DNA of 17,057 bases from CAZKUR01 sp964556005. Lineage in GTDB: Bacteria; Bacteroidota; Ignavibacteria; Ignavibacteriales; Ignavibacteriaceae. Positions 1-7,430 of the stretch are shown here, one piece after another. Position 1 is the stretch's first letter. Each line of letters begins with the position of its first letter. A model generated the notes under the pieces. The model had not been told where the DNA came from. It saw nothing but the letters and a program-made list of their open reading frames with translations, and did not search any database. Location of the stretch: NCBI GenBank assembly GCA_964556005.1, contig CAZKUR010000087.1, forward strand, positions 1 to 17,057, in the 5' to 3' direction. The translations under genes were made by a program, and so were the position numbers.

Positions 1-75
1 CTGATCGCAGCCGTTTATAAAGTAAAAAACAAAAACCGATAATAAAACCACCAATAGATGAGTTCTGTTTTTCAT
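1..75 (-). CDS. Lipoprotein, N-terminal 25 codons only (cut by window edge)
   Basis: The minus strand from 75 to 1 reads as a short lipoprotein signal peptide. A basic start (MKNRTH) is followed by a hydrophobic core of about 14 residues and the lipobox-like INGC, with the acceptor cysteine at residue 23 and then Asp-Gln. An AAGGG ribosome-binding site lies about 9 nt upstream of the ATG. The rest of the protein lies outside the window, so its function cannot be read. The aspartate after the cysteine would favour inner-membrane retention by the E. coli +2 rule, but that rule is not reliable in Bacteroidota-like bacteria. Confidence 0.7.
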   Translation of the reverse strand, partial: MKNRTHLLVVLLSVFVFYFINGCDQ

Positions 76-219
76 TATTATTTCCCTTCCCGGAATTTAC
101 TGTTTTGTATATAAAAATATTATTTAGAGTAATGTGCCTTATTTATTTTATTGACTTTAGTTATTGCTACCCTTTTCAATTATTTAAATAAATTATTCTT
201 ATTCTTAACAAAATACTTT

Positions 220-873
220 TTACAATCTGATTCTCAGTATTTCCATATTAAATAATTTAGTTCTATCGACTAAATTTTTATGAGCTATATTATTTTTATA
301 AAAAGACATTGCCGGATTATCATCAGGCCAATCTGAAATAAATGAAGCATAGAGCATTGAACCTATTACAGGACATAATGCAATAATTACTCCTCCAGCA
401 ACAGGTATAGTTGTGTATTGAGAGGCAAGGATAGAAGCTAACACAATTCCGGCACCGGTACCAATAGCAGAATATCCAAAAGTACTCAATAAAGAAAGAT
501 TCGGATTTTCGATTTTTGCAATTAAGTGAACGCCGACTGCCGCACCAAATGTATATGAAGCTAAAGTGAGTATTAGAAGAGCTGTTTGTGATGCTGGAGT
601 ACTTTTTCCACTCAAGGCGTTGTTCCAGGCTATGGCGAGAGGTAAAATTGAAAATACTACCTCTGAAGCAGAACCAACAACGGCTTGACCTGATAAATTT
701 ATGAATGAATAACTATTAGCTGAAACCTTATCCTTCTGATAATTTAAAAAATAATTGAAGCTGTTAAATTTAATTTCAGGCTTATGCTGAATAGTTTGAA
801 TCAATTTAGTTTGTGAAAAAGTACTTGAGAATGAAAAGAGTAAGAATACAATTGCTATAATGACTGATCTCAA
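220..873 (-). CDS. Unrecognised small membrane/envelope protein with signal peptide, TTG start
   Basis: This 217 aa protein has a signal peptide-like N terminus (residues 1-20, ending FSQ). A polar stretch (21-58) follows. Then come four hydrophobic, Gly/Ala-rich segments at about 59-83, 96-118, 131-151 and 156-178, and a polar tail containing DWPDDNP. I do not recognise the family. The Gly/Ala-rich segments look like tightly packed helices. The only start that keeps the whole signal peptide is TTG at 873, and it is supported by AGGAGA 8 nt upstream. The gene is separated by about 390 bp from the acyl-CoA dehydrogenase upstream, so it probably has its own promoter. A function in the inner membrane or envelope is inference from the hydrophobicity alone. 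Confidence 0.7.
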   Translation of the reverse strand: MRSVIIAIVFLLFSFSSTFSQTKLIQTIQHKPEIKFNSFNYFLNYQKDKVSANSYSFINLSGQAVVGSASEVVFSILPLAIAWNNALSGKSTPASQTALLILTLASYTFGAAVGVHLIAKIENPNLSLLSTFGYSAIGTGAGIVLASILASQYTTIPVAGGVIIALCPVIGSMLYASFISDWPDDNPAMSFYKNNIAHKNLVDRTKLFNMEILRIRL

Positions 874-881
874 AGTATTAT

Positions 882-887
882 TCTCCT
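882..887 (-). promoter_or_regulatory. Ribosome-binding site that supports the TTG start of the 217 aa gene
   Basis: On the minus strand AGGAGA lies 8 nt upstream of TTG (871-873). No ATG occurs at a comparable distance, so this site is the main reason to accept the TTG start and with it the full signal peptide. Confidence 0.6.
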
Positions 888-1134
888 ATAGGATATATTA
901 CAACTTATTTAGAAGATAAAATTTAATAATATATTGCAGTCAGCGAGGCTAAACATTCTCCGCCCTATTCAAAACTATCTCCCAAATCGACGGTTTAATC
1001 CAGTTGTCCATAGTTAATCAAAAAAACACTTTTTAATTTAGAATTTTATTTTTTAATTCTCAATAAAAATTTAAATTCTGTTTATTTATTCAGTTAACTC
1101 TACCTAACATTAATCCCTTAACGTACTATTGAAT

Positions 1135-1231
1135 ACCAATTACCGTTACTAATTGCTAATTACGAATTACCAATGACAAGTTACTGATCACCGATTACCG
1201 ACAACTGGTTACCAGTTACTGATTACCAATA
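1135..1231. repeat. Degenerate 7-bp tandem repeat, about 14 units, consensus ACYRATT
   Basis: The stretch divides into consecutive heptamers such as ACCAATT, ACTAATT, GCTAATT, ACGAATT, ACTGATC, ACCGATT, ACTGGTT, ACCAGTT and ACTGATT. There are fourteen units with a single 6-bp unit (1142-1147) breaking the phase. The first base (A), second base (C) and last two bases (TT) are the best kept. It lies just downstream of the acyl-CoA dehydrogenase stop codon and is non-coding. Arrays of heptanucleotides (STRR elements) are known from filamentous cyanobacteria. Whether this one is related by mechanism is unknown. Confidence 0.8.
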
Positions 1232-1264
1232 CTCACGCTTCCCAATGAAATAACAAGTTTTAAA

Positions 1265-2518
1265 TTACTCAAAAACCTTCTCTTCCACCTTCTCCGAATC
1301 CGCAGCGTCACCTTCAACGTCACGAAGATCTTTAGTTGTAAATTCTCCCTCAGGCGTAAGTAACTGCTTAAAATATTCATGCTGAATAACGAGATTCATT
1401 ATTTCGTTTGTTCCGGTCCAGATCATTATAAGTCTTGCATCGCGCAATAGTCTTTCTATCGGGAAAACGCTTGTATAACCGATACCACCCATTACCTGCA
1501 TTGCATTGTTTATAACTTCCCATGCAGTATCGGTAGCAAATTTTTTAGATTCGGAAACTAGACGTCTTAATAAAGAAGCCTCCACATCACTGTCAATCGC
1601 CTGAGCGGTTGCATGAACCAAAGCTCTTGCTGCATCCAATTTTGTTAAGCTGTCCGCAATCATAAAACTTACTGCTTCAAATGATCTTATTTTCTGTCCA
1701 AAAGCTTTTCGCTTGTTGCTGTAACGTGCGGCAATTTCAATAGCGGCACGCGCCATTCCTAATGCCCCGGCTGCGCTTGTCATACGTTCCGGTATCATCA
1801 TCCGGTTAAAAATTTTAATAGCGTTATTCTCTTCTCCTATAAGATTTTCTTTCGGAATTTTCAAATTGCGAAAAACTATTCTTCCCGTACCGCCGCCTCT
1901 TGTTCCCATCAAGCCGTAAATATGCTCTACTTTAACACCCATTTCCCTTTCGACAAGAAAAGCGCTCATCGAATTTTTCCCTTTGGGATCAGTTCCCGTC
2001 TTTGCATAAATAAAAAAGTAATCGGCACCTTCGGCTCCAACTACAAATCTCTTTTGTCCATTAAGAATATAATAATCTCCTTCCCTTTTAGCAGTTGTTG
2101 CCGCGCCAAAGAAATCCGAGCCGCCGCGAGGTTCGGTCAATCCCTCTGCAGTTGTTAACTTACCGGCAATAGTTTTTGAAAGGTATTTATCTTTTTGTTC
2201 TTTCGTCCCGAAACAATTTATTGCCTCACCCACAATGCTTACCAGCGAATAAAGACACGGTAATGCGGTTCCTAAAACTCCGACTTCTTCCAAAGCAACT
2301 ACTTCTTCTTTCCATCCCAATCCTCTACCGCCGTATTCTTTGGGAAATCTTAATCCCAATAATTTTTTTTCGGCAGCTTTTTCTAAAAATTCTCGCGGAT
2401 ATTTTACTTTCTCAGCATCGATATCCAATAATAACTGACGCGGTACATCTTGCTTTACAAAAGCTCTCATCTCCGATTGAATTTTTAATTGTTCCCCGGA
2501 ATAAATATTCGGATGCAT
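1265..2518 (-). CDS. Acyl-CoA dehydrogenase (417 aa) with isovaleryl/long-chain-type catalytic Glu
   Basis: FAD-dependent flavoprotein that forms the alpha,beta double bond of an acyl-CoA in the cytoplasm. It should pass electrons to an ETF such as the one encoded at 10658-12571. The first family signature, LTEPRGGSD, is at residues 127-135. A helix segment with RKAFGQKI is at about 270-277, and the second signature begins QVMGGIGY at about 341-348. At the position where medium-chain enzymes have the catalytic Glu (YEGT) this protein has WTGT, with Thr368. It has instead a Glu (E244, in PERM) where isovaleryl- and long-chain dehydrogenases carry their base, so it is probably active. The second signature has Val where D/E/N is usual. 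AGGAG precedes the ATG by 7 nt. The acidic tail (residues 390-417) is unconserved-looking. The substrate is not predictable here; a branched or long acyl chain is a guess from the base position. Confidence 0.93.
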   Translation of the reverse strand: MHPNIYSGEQLKIQSEMRAFVKQDVPRQLLLDIDAEKVKYPREFLEKAAEKKLLGLRFPKEYGGRGLGWKEEVVALEEVGVLGTALPCLYSLVSIVGEAINCFGTKEQKDKYLSKTIAGKLTTAEGLTEPRGGSDFFGAATTAKREGDYYILNGQKRFVVGAEGADYFFIYAKTGTDPKGKNSMSAFLVEREMGVKVEHIYGLMGTRGGGTGRIVFRNLKIPKENLIGEENNAIKIFNRMMIPERMTSAAGALGMARAAIEIAARYSNKRKAFGQKIRSFEAVSFMIADSLTKLDAARALVHATAQAIDSDVEASLLRRLVSESKKFATDTAWEVINNAMQVMGGIGYTSVFPIERLLRDARLIMIWTGTNEIMNLVIQHEYFKQLLTPEGEFTTKDLRDVEGDAADSEKVEEKVFE

Positions 2519-2594
2519 TGTTCGACTCCTAAAAATAATTTTGCATTGTTATTGTAATATACATTTCATTTCGTAAAGAAATAAACATAGTATT

Positions 2595-4847
2595 TTATCT
2601 CCAGAAAAGTTCTGCACTTTGTTCCGTCTCTTTTCCTGTTACATTATCTTTTATTTTGACTGTTAGAATATATGAACCCGGATCATAATCTTCCATATCA
2701 AGCCGCAAATACACCGGGCTGTCCGTATCTTTTGTCTGATACCTGCTTGTAAGGCTAACCTCTTGTTCGCCTTTTTCTACTCCAACAAATTTTAATACAG
2801 AACCCACAATTTTTCCGATTGAAATTCCTTCTTCACCTTTTTTCTTTAAAATAATTGTCTGCTGAAAATCCGTTAAACCTGCATCATCTTTTTTAAGATT
2901 ATATACTTCATAGTAAATAAACAAATTCTGTCTTGCACTGAAAATGTCAGTTGGATTCGGAAGAATAGAATAACCTTTTCTGTTTATCCTTCCTTTGATT
3001 TTTGAACCTGTTTCTATATCCGATGCAAGAACGATATCACTCATTTCGAGTGAAGTAGAATCGAAACTTCGCAGATTAAATTTTCCATGATATGACGCAG
3101 CACCCTTATCTTTGTTTCGTATAATTTCGAAAGCAAGATTAAATTCTCCGGGTGGAGCAGTAAGCTCTTCGGTATTTATAAAAAGTAAACATGAATCAGG
3201 TATGTCGATTTTATTATTTCTGTTTAAGAAATCAACATTTATTTTATTTTCGCCGGCATTATTAAAATAATTATCAAACAAAAATATTCCTGCCGTATGC
3301 TTGTATTTATAGTTTTTGTCCGCCTTCAAATTTTCTTTTGCCTTTATTCCGTATCCAATAAATAAATCTGTTTGATCAGAAGAAAATATATCTTTAAACT
3401 GGTAAGGAGTATTCGGAACTAAGAAAGCAGGACCGTCGAATTTCGGTTTATAATCTTCCGGCTTTGTTACAAGCAGGTCTTTTTGAGATTTCTGCGTATC
3501 GTCCCAATATTGTGATTGCCCGGGAATACCAAAAACATATTCACCATTTCTAAATTGATCGATAAATGAAAATGTTTTATCAGGATATTTCCATACTTCA
3601 GTTTCAGGATTAGTCCTTACTAAACCATTTCTCACCACAACAGCAGGCCTTATGCGGGTAATATGCGGCGGAATACCATATCTTATTACTACTTTACCTC
3701 TATCGGTTTTCCAGCCTATTAAATTTAATTCAGGAACACTGAATCTTAAATTTGAATATGCAACTCTTGTATAATGTTCCAGAAGTCTTTCATTATATGG
3801 AGTTAAATTCAAAGGATCACGTTCTTTCCAGAATAAATTTATAAACTGTTTTAAAGTGCTTTGGTCAAGAGTGTTCAGCTTATCTTTTAAATATGGTTCA
3901 AGTAAAACTTTTACCGAATTATAAACAAAGTCCGCTCTCCCGGACGAATCCATAAGCGCAATTGCTTTTTGATATTCTGCATAAGCGCTATCCATATTTG
4001 AGATTCTATAAAATAGTAGACCTAAATAGAGATGGGCGTTCATGTTACCTGGGAAAATACGGGCAAGCTTTTGTAAATATGGAATTCCCTTTCCCGGCTC
4101 ATTGTTGTCTTCATAGATATTGGCTAAAGTTAAATAGGGTTTTGAATTGAGAGAGTCATATTTTGTTGCAATAATACTTGCAGACTCAGCCGTTTTAAAT
4201 GATTCTTCTGCAAATTGGGAATAGCTCAAGTTTCCCGTAGGCATCATATTCTCATAGTACTGTCTTGTTTGAACCTTACCAAGCTGTATATATTTTTGAT
4301 ATGGTACACTTATGTCTTTTTGAAAATGTTGAAGCCAGTAATTATCATCATCTCCTCCTACATTTACTGAATTATTAAATTCAAGGAAATTTTTGCTCTC
4401 AATTGCCAGGAGTTTTTTAGCTGCAGTAATATTTGTACTGTCAAGCTCAAGAGTCTTTTTGTATTCTCTTATAGCATCATCGATTGTTTCAAACTCCAGC
4501 CAACTATAATGATAAAGATCTTCCGCAAGTAAACCATAAAATAAATGATACTTTGGATTGTCCGGATCGAGTTTAATTGCATTTTTTATATGTTGACGGG
4601 AAAGATTCCATGTATAGTGGGAAGTATCGACTCTATATATTTTTGCGAGTTCATATTCTGCCGGCGCATTGTCTTCTTCATCAATAGATTTGTTGAAAAA
4701 ATCTTTTGCCGCTTCAAAATCTTTTTTATTAACTGCAGTAATTCCCTTTTTATAAAAGTAATTCGAGAGCGTGTCATCCGTTTGGCTTAATAAAGAGACC
4801 AAAGGAAGTATTGAAAAGAAAAACAAAATATAGATATTTGTTTTCAT
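2595..4847 (-). CDS. GWxTD domain protein with N-terminal TPR repeats, exported
   Basis: This 750 aa protein has a signal peptide (about 1-21, ending LLSQ). TPR-like helical repeats follow at roughly 29-61, 79-137 and 230-298, with typical spacing of Ala, Tyr and Pro residues. The GWxTD domain is seen as FWKERDP (340-346), then NERLLEHYTRVAYS, then GWKTDRGKVVIRYG starting at residue 378. The C-terminal 350 residues are mostly predicted beta strand and unassigned. The GWxTD family is common in Bacteroidota-like phyla and has no established biochemical role. The signal peptide places it in the envelope or outside. It starts 9 nt after the stop of the preceding carboxypeptidase-regulatory-like gene. 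That stop (TGA) forms part of its GAGG ribosome-binding site, which suggests coupled translation and a shared function. Confidence 0.88.
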   Translation of the reverse strand: MKTNIYILFFFSILPLVSLLSQTDDTLSNYFYKKGITAVNKKDFEAAKDFFNKSIDEEDNAPAEYELAKIYRVDTSHYTWNLSRQHIKNAIKLDPDNPKYHLFYGLLAEDLYHYSWLEFETIDDAIREYKKTLELDSTNITAAKKLLAIESKNFLEFNNSVNVGGDDDNYWLQHFQKDISVPYQKYIQLGKVQTRQYYENMMPTGNLSYSQFAEESFKTAESASIIATKYDSLNSKPYLTLANIYEDNNEPGKGIPYLQKLARIFPGNMNAHLYLGLLFYRISNMDSAYAEYQKAIALMDSSGRADFVYNSVKVLLEPYLKDKLNTLDQSTLKQFINLFWKERDPLNLTPYNERLLEHYTRVAYSNLRFSVPELNLIGWKTDRGKVVIRYGIPPHITRIRPAVVVRNGLVRTNPETEVWKYPDKTFSFIDQFRNGEYVFGIPGQSQYWDDTQKSQKDLLVTKPEDYKPKFDGPAFLVPNTPYQFKDIFSSDQTDLFIGYGIKAKENLKADKNYKYKHTAGIFLFDNYFNNAGENKINVDFLNRNNKIDIPDSCLLFINTEELTAPPGEFNLAFEIIRNKDKGAASYHGKFNLRSFDSTSLEMSDIVLASDIETGSKIKGRINRKGYSILPNPTDIFSARQNLFIYYEVYNLKKDDAGLTDFQQTIILKKKGEEGISIGKIVGSVLKFVGVEKGEQEVSLTSRYQTKDTDSPVYLRLDMEDYDPGSYILTVKIKDNVTGKETEQSAELFWR

Positions 4848-4856
4848 TTAATTACC

Positions 4857-5885
4857 TCATGGATTGTAATATTTAGGTAACATGTTTGCTATTCCTTCCA
4901 AAGACCAAAAACCGTAAACATCACATGAAAACGGTTCAACAGCATAACCATATTTATCAAACTTTACATTTGGATGAGTTAATTTTATCCATGATATTTC
5001 AGTCGTTGAATAGTAATATGATTTATGCGCTACTTTCAAGTAGTAATTAAAATTCATCTCTATACCGCCATCATCTAATTTTTTAAATTCCGGGCGACCG
5101 GGAAGAGGCCATCTTTTACCGGTTAAAATTGGAATTTTGTCAAGTGAAACATCATAGTCCTCTTTGGATAGGTCATCATTAATTAAAGATCTGATAAAGT
5201 GAACAAAAGAATCATCATAAGCCTTCTTCCTATTTTTTATCCAATCTTCTTTTAAGTTCCCGGTAGGATCCTTTAGCTCAGTGTAATATGAATTTTCTAG
5301 ATATTTAGTCCTATGATATTTTTCATTCCAATTAAAGTAGGTTAGGCTGCAAAGTATTTTATACCCCAATGCATTATTAATTATAATAATAGGTTGAGAA
5401 GCATCAGCACTTAATCCGCTTGTATCGTTTTTTGTTAAATTTATTACTTCCGGGTTTACAATTTTACAATCGGAAGCAAAAGGGCTGTCACCTAAAAAAT
5501 ATTCTTTAAATTCTTCCAAATTCTTTTTCCATTCTTTAGGCACTGCAGCAGTAACAACAACATTTCTTAATTCGTAACTTAATTCTGTCAAATTAAATTG
5601 AAGGTACTCTAACATTCCTTCTTTTAAATGTATAATCAACGATTGCGATTTATATCCAACAATAGAAGCAACAATTTTGTGACTGCCTGAAGGAACATTA
5701 CTAATTTTATATAAGCCTGATTTGTCGGTCGTAGAACCACGTGTTGTACCTGAAATATATACGTTTACATTTTCCAGCGGTTCACCGGTTGATCTGGAAG
5801 TCACTTTACCTTCAATATTGCAAGTGTATTGAGCAAATAAAAAATTGCTGCTTAAAAAACATAACAGAACGAGTTGTTTGATCAT
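4857..5885 (-). CDS. Exported protein with N-terminal carboxypeptidase-regulatory-like domain
   Basis: This 342 aa protein has a signal peptide (1-18, ending LFA). A CarboxypepD_reg-like beta-sandwich follows at about 22-101, seen as GKVTSRSTGEPLENVNVYI, then DKSGLYKISNVPSGSHKI and the GYKSQSL strand. After the VVVTA linker strand (109-113) the remaining 230 residues match nothing I recognise. In large outer-membrane receptors of this phylum such a domain sits ahead of a TonB plug and barrel, but here the protein is far too short for a barrel. The ATG at 5885 lacks a clear ribosome-binding site. It is the first gene of a two-gene unit with the GWxTD gene. Its job is unknown; surface or periplasmic binding is inference. 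Confidence 0.85.
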   Translation of the reverse strand: MIKQLVLLCFLSSNFLFAQYTCNIEGKVTSRSTGEPLENVNVYISGTTRGSTTDKSGLYKISNVPSGSHKIVASIVGYKSQSLIIHLKEGMLEYLQFNLTELSYELRNVVVTAAVPKEWKKNLEEFKEYFLGDSPFASDCKIVNPEVINLTKNDTSGLSADASQPIIIINNALGYKILCSLTYFNWNEKYHRTKYLENSYYTELKDPTGNLKEDWIKNRKKAYDDSFVHFIRSLINDDLSKEDYDVSLDKIPILTGKRWPLPGRPEFKKLDDGGIEMNFNYYLKVAHKSYYYSTTEISWIKLTHPNVKFDKYGYAVEPFSCDVYGFWSLEGIANMLPKYYNP

Positions 5886-6100
5886 AATATTTTAGTATAC
5901 GATTATTAAACAAATTAATGTTTTAAATATTTGTCTAAATTGTAAAACACTATTGATAAAACCGCTTGATATTTTTAATATTTATTTGAAGTCATTTAGA
6001 AATAACCTTTACCGTCCTTAGAAAGTTGATTGCCCATAGCATAATCAAACATGATGGTTTGAACATTGTTAATAAGTTACGTTTTAATTTAAATTTTTAT

Positions 6101-6286
6101 TTAATAATACTCAATCCAACGTTTATGGTTTGTTGAAATCAAGTAGTAAATTGCAGGAGATTTTAATTCATCAAATTCACTAAGAATTCTTAGATGTTTT
6201 CTCTCACCAATATAAGCTTTGTCAATCCAGTTACTTAATTCAACAGATTTAAAATCTTCGTAATTATCCTCAATTGGGAAAATATT
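6101..6286 (-). pseudogene. Protein-like fragment (about 61 codons) without start codon
   Basis: The minus strand between a stop at 6287-6289 and a TAA at 6101 reads as about 61 codons with balanced, protein-like composition. It starts NIFPIEDNYEDF and ends HKRWIEYY. There is no ATG, GTG or TTG start with a ribosome-binding site, so it looks like the C-terminal remnant of a lost gene. I do not recognise the family. Confidence 0.35.
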
Positions 6287-6365
6287 TTAACAGATTTTCC
6301 TCTCACCATTTTCCGTTATTAGATTTAATCAATATTTCTTAAATACGACCCATTTAATTAACTAA

Positions 6366-6574
6366 TTAAATTCCTTCTGTCTTAGGTTCCCAAAATAAGG
6401 ATATTATTCCTTTCTTTGTACCTTTTTCTACTATCCGCTTTATCAACCCTAAGCTAATTATTTCGCCGTATGGTATTTTTCATACCATATTTTCCATGTA
6501 ATACGGGCTGCATATTTTTTAATTATTTTTTCCAAATAAGTTTCAAGTGTTCTGTAACTAACACTTCTATACAT
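6366..6574 (-). pseudogene. Small ORF broken by one frameshift
   Basis: An ATG at 6574 opens a 38-codon frame (begins MYRSVSYRTLETYLEK) that stops at 6458. A second frame overlapping at 6458-6479 continues in the same style from IPYGEIISLGLIKR to a TAA at 6366. Joining the two at the overlap would give one basic protein of about 70 aa, so a single frameshift is likely. No good ribosome-binding site precedes the ATG; the palindrome at 6584-6607 sits immediately upstream. No family recognised. Confidence 0.35.
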
Positions 6575-6583
6575 AAGACCCAG

Positions 6584-6607
6584 CTGTCACGGACCATTCC
6601 GTGACAG
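6584..6607. repeat. Perfect 10-bp inverted repeat with 4-nt loop
   Basis: The arms are CTGTCACGGA and TCCGTGACAG around the loop CCAT. An overlapping alternative pairing uses CATTCC (6595-6600) and GGAATG (6607-6612). No T-run follows on either strand, so it is not a typical intrinsic terminator. It is more GC-rich than its surroundings. An operator, a mobile-element end or a dispersed palindromic repeat are all possible. Confidence 0.75.
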
Positions 6608-7066
6608 GAATGTGTTGGTATTTATTGAAAAATAAACCATGTTTTGGAATGGACTACGTCAGCCAAGCATAGTTATTTCTGTTGCAGGACAATAGTTACT
6701 TTTAACTGAGACAGATTATCAGCTGCCTAAATAAAATATTCTGGAATTATGGTTATAAATATCAACCGGTTAATTATTTTACAAAAAATATATTCTATTA
6801 AAATAAAGAAGTCATCTCAGCCAAACTCTTTTCACCCTGTCATATTATTTAACTCATAAAATATCATCAGTGTATTCATAATATCTAACGACAATTTACT
6901 TTTTTTATTTTTTAATTCTCTATAGGTTCCTCAAATTAAATCGATATTTCCGCTCCAAACTTCAGAAAATCAACTTGCTCTCTTATAACAATATCGAATT
7001 CTTTATCTGTTCAATGAAATATTTGGAAAATGAATACTGATATGATAAACTGAAATTCCAAATTAA

Positions 7067-7216
7067 CTATTTATAATTTGCTGAGAATAAGACAGAAAAA
7101 GGATTTTTAATTTTTACTGTTTTTATTTCAGAAGAAATTAATCCACTATAATCACAGAGGAATCCTGTTCCATTATCATTTTTTAAATAATATGAAACCA
7201 GTAACCTAATTATAAA
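7067..7216 (-). pseudogene. Protein-like fragment (about 49 codons) without start codon
   Basis: On the minus strand this frame has no usable start. It contains the coherent stretch NDNGTGFLCDYSGL followed by KIKNPFSVLFSANYK and a TAG at 7067. It overlaps the end of the fragment at 7210-7416 by a few bases in a different frame. Possibly a remnant of a beta-strand-rich protein; family not recognised. Confidence 0.25.
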
Positions 7217-7416
7217 TTATTTACCGGCTTTGAGTGTACTCCGAATGTAATTTCGGAATTAAAAACATTGGTTTTCTTTTTTGTATTGTCAATCATTCTT
7301 TCATAACTCATGTATTCATGCGACATCTCAAGCGACAATTTGATAATGGGAACAACTTTAACCTGAATTTGGTGAAATGTATAACTGATTAATGAATGAG
7401 AAATAATATCTAACAA
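7210..7416 (-). pseudogene. Short reading frame of doubtful status (68 codons)
   Basis: The frame would have to begin with TTG at 7416, without a ribosome-binding site. It contains alternating hydrophobic/polar stretches (IIKLSLEMSHEY, VFNSEITFGVHSK) that resemble the last strands of a beta-barrel or other beta protein. It lies just downstream of the lipoprotein gene and at the edge of the degraded region. I consider it more likely a remnant than a working gene. Confidence 0.25.
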
Positions 7417-7430
7417 ATTAATTTCAATAT

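Larger units (their letters stand above)
874..1264. other. Intergenic stretch with a 20-codon reading frame and a heptamer array
   Basis: About 390 bp without an established gene. It holds the ribosome-binding site of the 217 aa gene, a very short ATG-started frame on the minus strand (949-1011) and the period-7 repeat array (1135-1231). I see no convincing hairpin terminator for the acyl-CoA dehydrogenase that ends at 1265. A run of AT-rich sequence (1015-1090) is featureless to me. Confidence 0.6.
5886..7209. other. 1.3 kb region without an intact gene; broken minus-strand reading fragments
   Basis: No long reading frame on either strand. Several stretches on the minus strand still read like protein sequence but are interrupted by stops or a frame change: 5996-6076, 6101-6286, 6366-6574 and 7067-7216. 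A nested palindrome lies at 6584-6612. The remainder is AT-rich with no feature I can name. The simplest explanation is decayed genes or fragments left by insertions and deletions. The fragments lie in the same orientation as the intact neighbours. Confidence 0.45.

Noticed and set aside
1135..1231. CRISPR array as an explanation of the repeats
   Set aside because: The units are 7 bp with no spacers and there are no cas genes.
2176..2532. Plus-strand frame of 118 codons inside the 417 aa acyl-CoA dehydrogenase gene
   Set aside because: It is opposite a gene with complete family signatures, has no ribosome-binding site and shows no protein-like pattern of its own.
6680..6700. Similarity between TTCTGTTGCAGGA near 6680 and TTCTGCAGCAGGA near 12990 as a shared element
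   Set aside because: The match is too short and does not continue into the flanks, so it may be chance.
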